Source of the DNA: Sva-07 sp963698435
GTDB taxonomy: Bacteria > Actinomycetota > Acidimicrobiia > Acidimicrobiales > Ilumatobacteraceae
Reading direction: 5' to 3'
Length of the DNA: 64,000 bases
NCBI GenBank assembly: GCA_963698435.1
Contig: CAVOQV010000018.1
Location: 310,001 to 374,000 of the forward strand
Part shown: piece by piece, positions 16,599 to 24,924 of the stretch
Layout of the letters: each line of letters begins with the position of its first letter
How positions within the stretch are numbered: position 1 is the stretch's first letter
Notes under the pieces: model-generated
Told to the model about the DNA's origin: nothing
Databases searched by the model: none
Seen by the model: the letters and a program-made list of their open reading frames with translations, nothing else
Position numbers and translations under genes: made by a program

Positions 16599-17045
16599 GT
16601 ACGTTCACCGAACGAACCACGATCGACGCTCCACGCCGGGACGTGTGGGCAGCCCTCGCCGACATCGGCAACATCGCCGCCTGGAACCCAGGCCTCATCG
16701 GATCGCACCGAACCAATGACATCGACGGCGATCGGAGGTGCTCGTCACTGCGACATCTCCGCCAAGCACTCGCTCACCGAGCATGTCGTCGAGTTCGAGC
16801 CAACGAGGGCGATCACCTTCCGGATCACCGACTCGACCCTTCCGTTCAAGACCGCCGACATCGCGTTCACCCTCACCGACATCGCGCAGCAGGCCTGCAC
16901 CGAGTTGACCGTCAGCCCTACCTACACTCTCAAGTACGGGGCGCTCGGACGAATCCTCAACGCCGTCGCCGTTCGACGCAACTACCGGGCCGGAATGCGC
17001 GAACTCCTCGGGGGACTCAAGCGCCATCTCGAACAACACTGCTGA
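16595..17045 (+). pseudogene. SRPBCC-family protein, frameshifted
   Basis: From the ATG overlapping the LLM stop: MSTFTERTTIDAPRRDVWAA then ADIGNIAAWNPGLIGSH. After roughly 16715-16740 the START-like fold continues in another frame (ARHCDISAKHSLTEHVVEFE, ITFRITDSTLPFKTADI, YGALGRILNAVAVRRNYRAG). A single indel breaks it. Proteins of this type bind hydrophobic ligands and often assist neighbouring oxidoreductases. Confidence 0.78.
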
Positions 17046-17136
17046 ACCGTCGAGCCGCTCCTCGCTTCGAGCCGGCCCGCTGCACGTGGGTAGTCCGAGA
17101 CACCCATGTCGAAGACCCAACCGGAATCAGGGCCGA

Positions 17137-18016
17137 ATGACCGACCGAGAACGACTGGAGATGACGACTGTCGATGGCCGAACGCTCTGCTGGGCAGAAT
17201 TCGGCCTCGAGGCAGGACGGCCCGTCATGTTCTTCCACGGCGGCAACGACTCCCGACTCGCCGGCGAGACTTCTGGAAGCCGCCGCAATTGCGACCGGTG
17301 TTCGCCTCATCTGCCCGGAGCGGCCGGGGTTCGGCCGTTCGACCTACCAGCCGGGTCGGGACCTCCTCGACTGGTCGAGCGATGTCGAGCAACTCGCCAA
17401 TCGACTCGATCTCGAACGATTCGGGCTCGTCGGCCACTCCGGCGGCGGACCCCATGCGCTCGCCTGTGCAGCAGCCCTCCCCCAACGGATCACGGGAGTC
17501 GCGACCGTGTCCTCGGTCGCCCCTCCACCAGCGACGAACCAGGGCCTGCATCCCATGTTCCGCGTCGTCAACGCGTTCATGAATCACCCACACCTCTACC
17601 GAACAGTCGCCCGCAGCCAACTCCGCCAGATGTCCAAGCACCCGGACCGGTGGTTGGGGGCATGGGCCAAGATGCAGCCGGCCGACGGCGCCATGTTCCG
17701 CGAGCAGCCGCACATCGCAAGCATGGTCCTCGCAGAAATGACCGAGGCCGTACGAGCCGGCACCGCTGGCCTCGTTCATGAGGCGTCGCTCTACCACCGC
17801 GACTGGGGCTTCGAACTGGCGGCGATCCAGACCACGACGGCGGTATGGCACGGAGCCAGCGACCGTCAGGCGACCCCAGCGTGGGGGGTCTTCTTGGCCG
17901 ACAACATCCCGTCCACCTCGTTGACGCTGGTCGAGGGGGCGGGCCACTTCTCGACACTCGTCGACAATGCCGCGACGATCCTCACCGAGTTCGCAACGCT
18001 GACAGCCGGAGACTGA
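17137..18016 (+). pseudogene. Alpha/beta-hydrolase, frameshifted near the N-terminus
   Basis: Start MTDRERLEMTTVDGRTLCWA then GRPVMFFHGGNDSRLAGE. One extra base near 17270 moves the rest to another frame: LLEAAAIATGVRLICPERPG, the nucleophile elbow GHSGGGPHALACAAAL, the acid region TAVWHGASDRQATP and the catalytic His in EGAGHFSTL. Everything needed for a serine hydrolase is present apart from the frame. A sequencing error is as likely as real loss. Last gene of the island's LLM module. Confidence 0.78.
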
Positions 18017-18154
18017 AGACCGCCCGCACACTTCACGCACACAGAATCTCTGCTCGCCAGCGGCGAGCGACACACGACTTCGGCCCAAGTCCCGCGCCAC
18101 AGAATCCCGCTTGTCCTTCCCGGCTGCCTGGATTCTGTAGTACGATATTCACGT

Positions 18155-18391
18155 GTGGAGATCCATTCCTCGGCCCGCCGGCATGGCGTCGACGATCTCG
18201 ACATCCAGCACGCCGTTGAGCACTCGCTGGCGATCGAGGACATCGGTGAGGACCCAGACCGATGGCTTGTCATCGGCCCGGATCGAGCGGGCAACTTGCT
18301 CGAACTCGTCGTCCTCGTCGACCAACGCGGTGAAATCGTGATCCACGCGATGGCGCTACGGCCCAAGTATCGAAAGCTGCTCGAACCATGA
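18155..18391 (+). CDS. Toxin of a type II toxin-antitoxin pair (DUF4258/BrnT-like)
   Basis: A 78-residue protein, GTG start: MEIHSSARRHGVDDLDIQHA, then DRWLVIGPDRAGNLLELVVL and VIHAMALRPKYRKLL. This is the compact RelE/BrnT-like fold typical of actinobacterial toxin genes paired with ribbon-helix-helix antitoxins; such toxins usually cleave mRNA. An AT-rich stretch GTAGTACGATATTCAC just upstream is the likely promoter. The stop overlaps the antitoxin start (ATGA). Toxin-first order is common in this group. Confidence 0.75.
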   Translation: MEIHSSARRHGVDDLDIQHAVEHSLAIEDIGEDPDRWLVIGPDRAGNLLELVVLVDQRGEIVIHAMALRPKYRKLLEP

Positions 18392-18648
18392 CGACGAACC
18401 GAACCCTCACCGATTCCGAGATCGAGGCCCTCGCCGACGAGGCCGAGGCCGGCTACAACATCGACCACCTCGTTGCACGGCGCAACAAGCGAGGACGCCC
18501 GACACTCGGAGCGGGACCAGCCTCGGTCGAGTCCGTGCGCCTCGATCCGGAACTCAAGGACCAACTGTTGCTTCGTGCCGAGCAGGATCACACGTCACCG
18601 TCGGACGTGATTCGAGAAGCGCTTCGCCGATACCTCCAACCAAGCTGA
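18388..18648 (+). CDS. Ribbon-helix-helix (CopG-like) antitoxin
   Basis: 86 residues: MTTNRTLTDSEIEALADEAE, AGYNIDHLVARRNKRGRPTL, then a C-terminal RHH-like segment SVESVRLDPELKDQLLLRAE and SPSDVIREALRRYLQ. Such proteins bind the partner toxin and autoregulate the operon through the RHH domain. Translationally coupled to the toxin by a 4-nt overlap. The pair would favour retention of the island. Confidence 0.82.
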   Translation: MTTNRTLTDSEIEALADEAEAGYNIDHLVARRNKRGRPTLGAGPASVESVRLDPELKDQLLLRAEQDHTSPSDVIREALRRYLQPS

Positions 18649-18757
18649 CAGTCCGAGCGCCGCTGGGCACCTGTACACCTCATCGCGAGCGGAGCAGTGA
18701 CCGAGGTGTGCGAGTCCGGCCCCGTGCGGTGTTCGATGTTCGCCGTCGTTGTTCCTG

Positions 18758-19039
18758 CTACGAGGGGTTGACGGATTGCCCGTAGCGCTGGCGGGCTGTC
18801 TCGCCCGAGGTGCCGACCATGGCCCCGATCGATGCCCAGGAGTGCCCGTTGTGACGGGCGCGAACGACGGCATCGCCGAGTGCGCGTTCTGCGTCGGCGC
18901 GGGCAAGGAACGCCTCTCGAACGAGACGTAGCTCGGTGGCGTCGTGAACGTCGTCGCCAGGCTCGTGAGTCTCGAATCGAGCAGCGAGTTCGTCGGCGTG
19001 GTCGACGATCTCTTGGGCGGTGCCGGGCATGGTGGTCAC
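18758..19039 (-). CDS. Small helix-turn-helix protein
   Basis: 93 residues: an N-terminal helical region (MTTMPGTAQEIVDHADELAA, ELRLVREAFLARADAERALG) and a C-terminal HTH-like motif NGHSWASIGAMVGTSGETAR followed by QRYGQSV. The HTH resembles the C-terminal helices of small actinobacterial DNA-binding proteins that lack a ligand domain. A 5'-truncated copy, over 90 percent identical by eye for about 200 bp, lies at 28459-28682. Two inverted-repeat motifs 106-150 bp upstream are candidate operators. Confidence 0.7.
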   Translation of the reverse strand: MTTMPGTAQEIVDHADELAARFETHEPGDDVHDATELRLVREAFLARADAERALGDAVVRARHNGHSWASIGAMVGTSGETARQRYGQSVNPS

Positions 19040-19439
19040 CTCAGGTACTTGGGTCGGGCCACCATGGCATGGAGAATTGATCGGGTCGTCGCTGGTGTCG
19101 ACGACACCGATCTCGAACAGCGATGAGTGGCGCGTTCACCTTCACAAGTTGGCTTGCGCAAACGGGGCATCGCAAGTTGCCTTGCGCACGTGCTCGACGA
19201 CGGCGCATGTACTCCCGACCAATCAGTGGCCATGTTCACCCGATCGTCGCCTGCTGAAGAAGTACTCTGGCCACCTGGCGCGGCGGGATCCGGGGCGTCG
19301 ATTTGGGTAGCGTTTGGGTAGCAGACGCGGCGGAACTACCCGGATTTCACGTCCCTCGGCGCACGACCGGGCACCGGAAACCCTTATTTCACGGGCTTTC
19401 ACGGATTCGCCGACACGCAGCCGGACGGGCACGGGACGA
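19040..19439. other. Island right end, no gene seen
   Basis: No protein-like frame. It contains a direct repeat CAAGTTGGCTTGCGCA (19145-19160) and CAAGTTGCCTTGCGCA (19173-19188), 28 bp apart, each with short inverted arms (GCAAG/CTTGC in the second). These could be regulator or recombinase arm sites. The rest up to attR shows nothing recognisable. Confidence 0.5.
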
Positions 19440-19483
19440 TTCCTAAACCGTGTGTCGCAGGTTCGATCCCTGCCAGGGGCGCC
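19440..19483. repeat. attR: duplicate of the tRNA-Arg 3' end
   Basis: Perfect 44-bp copy of 13418-13461. Upstream of it the tRNA 5' half is absent, so this is the far attachment site and not a second tRNA gene. The chromosome resumes at 19484. From 19484 to 19747 no convincing gene is seen. Confidence 0.88.
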
Positions 19484-19747
19484 AGTGGAGCGGCGTGAAT
19501 ATGCAGTGGGTCCAATTCGACGCGGTCGTCGAACAGTTCGCCGGTTACCGGGCGCGGATCGGAGCGTTCATGTCCGCGATTATCGCTCGGATGCTGGCCC
19601 GGTTTGGCCGAGCAATACGTGCCGATATCGAGCTGTGAGTCTCTGTCAGCCGTGTGGTGTTCTGATGAGCATCGACGGCGGGAGTGCAGCCCGCCGGTCT
19701 GCCACAGGCGGCTTGTCCCTCCGGTGGGATTGGATTGTCGTCGGTGG

Positions 19748-20686
19748 CTAGCTCGCAACGTTTTCCCGGTGGGCCTGTGGGCTCACGCCGCGAACGCGTT
19801 TGAAGGCGGAGCTGAGGGCGAACGGTGTGCTGTAGCCGACCTGCTGGGCGACGGCGCCGAGTGTGAGGTCGGGCTGGCGCAGGAGATCGGCGGCGAGGTC
19901 GATCCGCCAGTTCGTCAGGAACGTCATCGGCGGCTCGTCGAGCACCTCGGTGAACCGCTTGGCCAGCACGGCGCGTGACACGCCGGTGGCGGACGCGATC
20001 GACGAGACGGTCCACGGTTCGGCTGGGTTGGCCTGCATGAGCTGGATGGCGGTGCCGACGATCGGGTCGCTGAGAGCCTTGTACCAGGCTGGCGGCTCGG
20101 CGTCGGGTCGGTCGAACCACTCGCGGAGTGCGGCGATGACGACGAGATCGAGGAGCCGGTCGAGGACGGCGACTTGGCCGGGATGGTCCTTGACCACTTC
20201 GTCGTCGAGGACGGGCACGAGTGGGCACTGCCATTGTTCGTGAGGCAACACAAGGACCGGGGGCAGTGTGCGAAGAAGTCGGTCGCCGATCTCGCCGAAG
20301 GAGTGGTACGCGCCGACCATCATGATCGTCTCACCCTCATGGTGGTTTCCCCAGCTGCGCACCCCGAGTGACATCGATTCCTCGACCGTGTCGCCGTTCT
20401 CGTCGCGGCAGTCCTGGCCCGGGAAGATCGTAATCGTGGGTTCAGTGTCGGGATGGTCCACGACCGAGTAGTGGTCGGGGCCTCGGGTGATGGCGATGTC
20501 GCCGGCGCCCACGTGGAGCGGTGGGGCGCCGTCGGGGAGGATCCACAGCTCCCCGCGGGGCACGGCCAGCAAGGTGAGGGGCGACTCGGCCAGGATCCGC
20601 AGTCCCCACCGCCCGCTCCAACTCGAGCGAAGCAGGAAGGCCCCCCGTGCCCTCGGCCCGTCGAGAAGTCCGGCCAACGCGTCCAT
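19748..20686 (-). CDS. AraC-family transcriptional regulator (cupin sensor)
   Basis: 312 residues starting MDALAGLLDGPRARGAFLLR. The N-terminal half is a cupin_6-type sensor (LLAVPRGELWILPDGAPPLH, AGDIAITRGPDHYSV). The C-terminal half has two HTH motifs: WTVSSIASATGVSRAVLAKR and TLGAVAQQVGYSTPFALSSA, ending FKRVRGVSPQAHREN. It is divergent from the NmrA-like gene at 20792, and regulators of this type usually control such adjacent oxidoreductase genes. The open frame continues upstream, but that part is antisense to the NmrA gene. Confidence 0.9.
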   Translation of the reverse strand: MDALAGLLDGPRARGAFLLRSSWSGRWGLRILAESPLTLLAVPRGELWILPDGAPPLHVGAGDIAITRGPDHYSVVDHPDTEPTITIFPGQDCRDENGDTVEESMSLGVRSWGNHHEGETIMMVGAYHSFGEIGDRLLRTLPPVLVLPHEQWQCPLVPVLDDEVVKDHPGQVAVLDRLLDLVVIAALREWFDRPDAEPPAWYKALSDPIVGTAIQLMQANPAEPWTVSSIASATGVSRAVLAKRFTEVLDEPPMTFLTNWRIDLAADLLRQPDLTLGAVAQQVGYSTPFALSSAFKRVRGVSPQAHRENVAS

Positions 20687-20791
20687 AGGTCGCGAGCCTA
20701 TGGCTGCGCCAGCCGCAGATACAGACGATGACGCATGCAGCCGAGAGTCTGAGCGATTCCCAGAACGGGCGACATCGCGGACACTCGTCGT

Positions 20792-21649
20792 ATGGACAAC
20801 ACACACACCGACATCACCCGCAACACCCTCGTGATCGGCGCTACCGGCAAGACCGGTTCTCGCGTCGTTGCCCGGCTTCGTGACCGTGGCGCACCCGTCA
20901 CGCCGGCGTCCCGGTCGAGCGAGACCTACTTCGACTGGGCCGATCCCGACTCGTGGGTCGAGGCACTCGACGGCATCGACGCCACCTACATCACCTACTT
21001 CCCCGACCTCGCCCTGCCGGGGGCCGCCGAGACGGTCCGAGCCTTCGTCGACGTCGCCCTTGACCGCGGTGTTCGCCGTCACGTCCTGCTCGCCGGCCGC
21101 GGCGAGGAGGGGGCGGAGCGGGCCGAGCGCTTGTTGATGGAATCAGGTGCCGACTGGACGATCCTGCGCTGCGGGTTCTTCGCCCAGAACTTCAGCGAGA
21201 TCTTCGCCGACCCGATCCGGGCCGGGATCATGGCCATGCCCGAGGCCGCCGGACCCGACCCGTTCCTCGACATCGACGACGTCGCCGACGTCGCCGTCGC
21301 TGCCCTCACCGACGATTCGCACATCGGTCAACTCCACGAACTCACCGGTCCCCGGATCGTCACGATGGAGCAGGTCGCCGACATCCTCAGCGACGCCACC
21401 GGGCGACCGGTGCGCTACGTCCCGATGCCCCACGACGCCTACACGGCCGAGCTGGTCGACGCTGGTCTGCCCGCCGAGGTCGCCGGCCACCTCACCGACG
21501 TCATCACCGAGGCGCTCGACGGCCGCAATGCCCGTGTCACCAACGGCGTCGAGCAGGTCCTCGGCCGTCCGGCCCGCGACTTCGCCGACTTCGCCAGGCA
21601 CGCCGCTGTCACGGGTGCCTGGGACCTGTCCGCCGCAGTGACCGTGTGA
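20792..21649 (+). CDS. NmrA-like/atypical SDR NAD(P)-binding protein
   Basis: 285 residues. The Rossmann motif GATGKTGSRVVARL is at residues 17-30; LLMESGADWTILRCGFFAQN and the substrate-side LTGPRIVTMEQVADILSDAT are typical of NmrA/QOR2-like quinone reductases and redox sensors. The classical SDR Tyr-x-x-x-Lys is not obvious. It is 12 bp upstream of the DUF1772 gene and divergent from an AraC regulator, a common three-gene arrangement in actinobacteria. Confidence 0.87.
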   Translation: MDNTHTDITRNTLVIGATGKTGSRVVARLRDRGAPVTPASRSSETYFDWADPDSWVEALDGIDATYITYFPDLALPGAAETVRAFVDVALDRGVRRHVLLAGRGEEGAERAERLLMESGADWTILRCGFFAQNFSEIFADPIRAGIMAMPEAAGPDPFLDIDDVADVAVAALTDDSHIGQLHELTGPRIVTMEQVADILSDATGRPVRYVPMPHDAYTAELVDAGLPAEVAGHLTDVITEALDGRNARVTNGVEQVLGRPARDFADFARHAAVTGAWDLSAAVTV

Positions 21650-21661
21650 AAGAGACGAACG

Positions 21662-22156
21662 ATGAATGCAAACAACACTCTCCTCATCACGGGCGTCATC
21701 GGGACGGGTCTCGTTGCGGGGCTCCTCTACGGCTGGGCCGTCTCGGTCATCCCCGGCACGACCCGGGTCGGCGACCACACCTACGTCGAGACCATGCAGG
21801 ACGTCAACCGGGCCATCATCAACCCGGCCTTCATCGTCCCCTTCATGGGCGTACCACTCGTGCTCGGCGCCGCATCGATCCTGCACTTCCGGACCGGCGA
21901 CACCCGGCGTGGCTGGCTGCTGGCCAGCGCCACCGGGACCTACCTGGTCGGTGTCCTCGGCGTGACGATCAGGGGAAACATCCCCCTCAACGACGCCCTC
22001 GACGCCTTCGACCTGCCCGCTGCCGCCAGCGACGACCTGTCCGAGCGGCGCAGCACCTACGAACGGCCCTGGAACCGATTCCACCGCCTCCGCACCGCGG
22101 CCAGCGTGGTCTCATTCGGTCTCGCCGCGGCAGCGGCGATGGTGACCGCCGACTGA
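21662..22156 (+). CDS. DUF1772 (anthrone oxygenase-like) membrane protein
   Basis: A 164-residue protein with four transmembrane segments: LLITGVIGTGLVAGLLYGWA at the N-terminus, PAFIVPFMGVPLVLGAASIL, GWLLASATGTYLVGVLGVTI and SVVSFGLAAAAAMVTAD at the end. NIPLN and WNRFHRLRT are family landmarks. Some relatives act as anthrone oxygenases; here the role is unknown. Likely cotranscribed with the NmrA-like gene under the AraC regulator. Confidence 0.83.
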   Translation: MNANNTLLITGVIGTGLVAGLLYGWAVSVIPGTTRVGDHTYVETMQDVNRAIINPAFIVPFMGVPLVLGAASILHFRTGDTRRGWLLASATGTYLVGVLGVTIRGNIPLNDALDAFDLPAAASDDLSERRSTYERPWNRFHRLRTAASVVSFGLAAAAAMVTAD

Positions 22157-22180
22157 AATCCGGCAGACGCACCGACCATT

Positions 22181-22207
22181 CCCGGCGCCCACCACCAGGG
22201 CGCCGGG
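22181..22207 (+). terminator. Hairpin terminator of the NmrA/DUF1772 unit
   Basis: Perfect 10-bp arms CCCGGCGCCC (22181-22190) and GGGCGCCGGG (22198-22207) with loop ACCACCA, 25 bp after the DUF1772 stop. There is no T-run, as is usual in high-GC actinobacteria. Confidence 0.7.
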
Positions 22208-22769
22208 AACTGGCGCGCTCAACCGCTCCCCGGCCCGCCCGACGTCGGCATGGCCGTCTCCCGTGGTCGGATTGGGAACATCCACAACACCAGCGGTCGA
22301 CGTTGCGCGCGGTACCGAGCGGATCCCCGCCAGGCGGAACCGTCACAGACCACGCGCCGGGTTGTACGTGCGGGCGGCGAGCGACACTCGAGTCGCGCCC
22401 TCGACACCTGCGCCGTCGCAAGCGCCGCTTACCCATCCGGTATCCGGCAAGATGTTCGCCGACGACCCACGCATAACGACCACCCGGTAACCCGGCCGAC
22501 GCCGGTGCGAGCGCGCCGCATCACGGCCCAACTCGTGCACCCGATAACGCCGATCCATCGACGCGCTGGCGGACACGCTGGGCCGTCGCGTTACGAGCTA
22601 CTCGTTGGAGGAGCCGTCCCAAGGCATCGTTCCGGCGGTGAGCGCGAGCGCGAGCCTGATGGCCCGGGGTTCTCGATCGGGTGCGTGCAGGAGAGCTGCC
22701 GATCGCGAAGCGCGTGTACGGTGCCCCGGCGATGTCGCCTTGCCGCAGACGAGCGGGCTCCATGTCGGC
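22208..22769. other. No gene seen
   Basis: About 560 bp with only low-complexity Arg/Ser-rich frames that resemble no family. Probably eroded intergenic DNA beside the pseudogene fragments that follow. Confidence 0.5.
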
Positions 22770-22904
22770 TCATTGCGGTTGGCTCGTCCATTGCGGGTCG
22801 GGCCTGTCGGCGAGTTGTTCGATGCCTGAGGGCTGGAAGCCTTTCGCGATCAGGTACACGCCGAGGGAGAACTCCCATGCGGCGATGGGGATGAAGAGGA
22901 TCGC
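22770..22904 (-). pseudogene. DUF4386-like membrane protein, C-terminal fragment
   Basis: About 44 codons reading LFIPIAAWEFSLGVYLIAKG then FQPSGIEQLADRPDPQW and a stop. This matches the last transmembrane helix and tail of DUF4386 proteins as I remember them. No upstream part remains. Confidence 0.5.
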
Positions 22905-22921
22905 GGTCGGCGTAGACGTTC

Positions 22922-23083
22922 GGGTGGGATCTCTGCAGTGGGGAACGTCAACTCGTAGCGCTCCGACCCCGTCAGCGTGTTGCCGTCGGCGTCGACCAGG
23001 ATTGTCGGGTAGAACGCATCCTCGACGAGGTTTCCACCGACACCGACCAGCGACCACGCGGCCCGCACCGGGTCGTTCTTGAC
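22922..23083 (-). pseudogene. DUF1214 domain fragment
   Basis: Reads KNDPVRAAWSLVGVGGNLVE, then DAFYPTILVDADGNTLTG and SERYELTFPTAEIPP. This is the DUF1214 signature (a DUF1254/DUF1214 protein piece) with both ends missing. It abuts the DUF4386 fragment, so two unrelated dead genes were joined by deletion. Confidence 0.6.
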
Positions 23084-23127
23084 TTTCGGCTCTACGAATC
23101 GAACTCCGGGTGCCAGACCCTGGACAC

Positions 23128-24924
23128 ATGACCCTGAGCGGGCGTCGCGGGCTGCTGATCGTGGCTTTCGCGGTCATTCCTGTCCTCGTTCTCGGGCTGC
23201 CCAACACCACGACCGGCCAATCCGCGTCGTCGGACCGCGGCGTGTTCTGTTCGCGCTGGGAGGAGGCCCGGTCGGCACTCCTCGACGAGAAGGTCGAGAA
23301 CTCCGGTGAACGGGGGCAGAGCTTCGACGAGGCCGCAGAACAGCAGCTCGAAATCCTCGACTCGACGGATTCGCTGGTGCCACCCGAGATTCGCACCGAG
23401 TGGGACGCAGCAGTCGGCTTCCGGCGAGCCGTTACCGATCTACTGTTCACCGTCGATCTTGCACGCGTTCGCCCGATCCACCTCGAACTGGCCTTCGGCG
23501 ATGCCGATCCCGAGGTGATCGAGGCGGACGCGATGGCAGCCGTCGCCACGATCGACGAGTGGACGGTCACGGGCTGCGGCAACTTCTGCGACCGCTGGCC
23601 CGAGATCGAACCGGCAATCCGGCTCGGCGATGACGGTTTCTTTCAAGAGCCCGAATTGCTGGCCGAGCGTGACCGGGCCGACATGCGACTACTCGCCTCG
23701 GTCGATCCCATCGTCCCCGACGAAGTGCGCACAGCATGGGACGAGATGCTCGTTTCGCGATCGATCGTCAGCGACGCGCTGGAGGCGAACCCCGAGCAAC
23801 CGTGGCAGTACTTCGAGGGTCGAGATGTCAATGTGGACGAGTACCTCGAGGCACTGGAACGTCTGATCGAGCCGATTGCCACCTGGGCCCGGGCCAACTG
23901 CGACGCCACGACGACGAGCGGCGCGTCCGGCACGCTCACCGTTCGGCTGCAGCTCACGGACGACTCGCTCGGGTCGACGGCCTTCATCGCCGTCGTGGAA
24001 CCTGGTGCGCCGATCACCGGGCTCGAGAGCACCGCCGGCCTCCTGGGCGGCGACTGTCGCGCGATCATCGAGCCGTCGTCGCGCGGGCAGATCGAGGCGA
24101 CGATGCTCGAACCGCGTGGCTCGAGTTGGCTGTGCGAGTTCGTCGCCCGTGAAGGCGGTGGCGAGGGTGTCCGACTCGATGCCGGCACCTACGACGTCGT
24201 GGTGCTGACCGTCACCGGACTGAACCAAGCCAGTCTCAACCGGTTCATTCCGCCGCCCGAGCGCTGCGTCCGCTTCCCGGTGCTGATCGGCGGCGACACC
24301 GAAGTCGACGCCCCGCCACTCGAACCCTGCGATCTCGGACCGATCGCCGGTGACCCGGCAGATGCAGCAGCCATGCGGGCGCCGGTGGTCGATCCCGGCG
24401 AACCGGGCGCCGGCACCCTGACCGTGATCCTGCCCGACGCCATCAGTCCCGCGGCCAGGCCCGGCGTCGACGCAGCATCGCAGGAGGCCGGCGGAACCAT
24501 TGTCGCCGTGGCGCTCCCGTCGGGAACGACCCTCGACGAGGTCGGGCGGCGCGAGGTGTGGCCCTCGGGCGTGGTCTGCGCCCAGACCGTCACCCCCGAG
24601 TTCATCGCTGCCCGGGGCGCCGGGGACGAGCGCGACGTGATGCGTGCTCGCTCGCTGCCGCTCCTGACGCTCCCGGCAACCGGCCGCCCACCTCACTGTC
24701 TCCCATTCTGGGCCTCCGAATCCGACGATCGTCTCGGCCAAGGCGCGTACGAGCCGGTGACGCTCGCCGCGGGCGTCTACGACCTGTATCTGGAGGCCAG
24801 CGGTGATCTCGGCGACATCGGCGCCCACGTTGCTGATCGGCGCTGCTTCCGCCAGGAGGTCGAGGTCGACGGCGACGTCGAGGTCGACGTTCCACCGGCA
24901 ACCGACTGGGAGGTCTGCCCGTGA
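23128..24924 (+). CDS. Exported protein with two internal domain duplications, first gene of an ABC operon
   Basis: 598 residues. An N-terminal signal peptide (MTLSGRRGLLIVAFAVIPVL) leads to a secreted protein rich in paired cysteines. Residues about 38-145 and 150-260 are two copies of one helical domain (both contain FC.RW, a VP.E.RT.WD block and a C-terminal Cys). Residues about 270-410 and 430-598 are two copies of a second, beta-rich domain that starts GTLTV and ends in a Cys-containing VDVPP/VDAPP strand. I do not recognise a family. The stop overlaps the ATPase gene start (GTGA), so it is translationally coupled to the transporter and probably works with it at the cell surface. Confidence 0.75.
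   Translation: MTLSGRRGLLIVAFAVIPVLVLGLPNTTTGQSASSDRGVFCSRWEEARSALLDEKVENSGERGQSFDEAAEQQLEILDSTDSLVPPEIRTEWDAAVGFRRAVTDLLFTVDLARVRPIHLELAFGDADPEVIEADAMAAVATIDEWTVTGCGNFCDRWPEIEPAIRLGDDGFFQEPELLAERDRADMRLLASVDPIVPDEVRTAWDEMLVSRSIVSDALEANPEQPWQYFEGRDVNVDEYLEALERLIEPIATWARANCDATTTSGASGTLTVRLQLTDDSLGSTAFIAVVEPGAPITGLESTAGLLGGDCRAIIEPSSRGQIEATMLEPRGSSWLCEFVAREGGGEGVRLDAGTYDVVVLTVTGLNQASLNRFIPPPERCVRFPVLIGGDTEVDAPPLEPCDLGPIAGDPADAAAMRAPVVDPGEPGAGTLTVILPDAISPAARPGVDAASQEAGGTIVAVALPSGTTLDEVGRREVWPSGVVCAQTVTPEFIAARGAGDERDVMRARSLPLLTLPATGRPPHCLPFWASESDDRLGQGAYEPVTLAAGVYDLYLEASGDLGDIGAHVADRRCFRQEVEVDGDVEVDVPPATDWEVCP

Larger units (their letters stand above)
13462..19439. mobile_element. About 6-kb tRNA-Arg(CCT) genomic island, partly decayed
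   Basis: The segment between the two 44-bp att repeats. It holds an integrase stump next to attL, a small membrane protein, an XRE regulator, a SnoaL-like/LLM/SRPBCC/hydrolase gene run (three of four frameshifted), a toxin-antitoxin pair and a small helix-turn-helix protein. No complete integrase, relaxase or replication gene is present, so it is not autonomous as it stands. Confidence 0.78.

Noticed and set aside
19450..19638. Small frame across attR, and a similar one at 34728
   Set aside because: Both begin inside tRNA-derived sequence; such frames are recurrent artefacts of tRNA 3' ends.
22350..22763. Several overlapping 60-95 codon frames on both strands
   Set aside because: Low-complexity Arg/Ser-rich peptides without ribosome binding sites or recognisable similarity.
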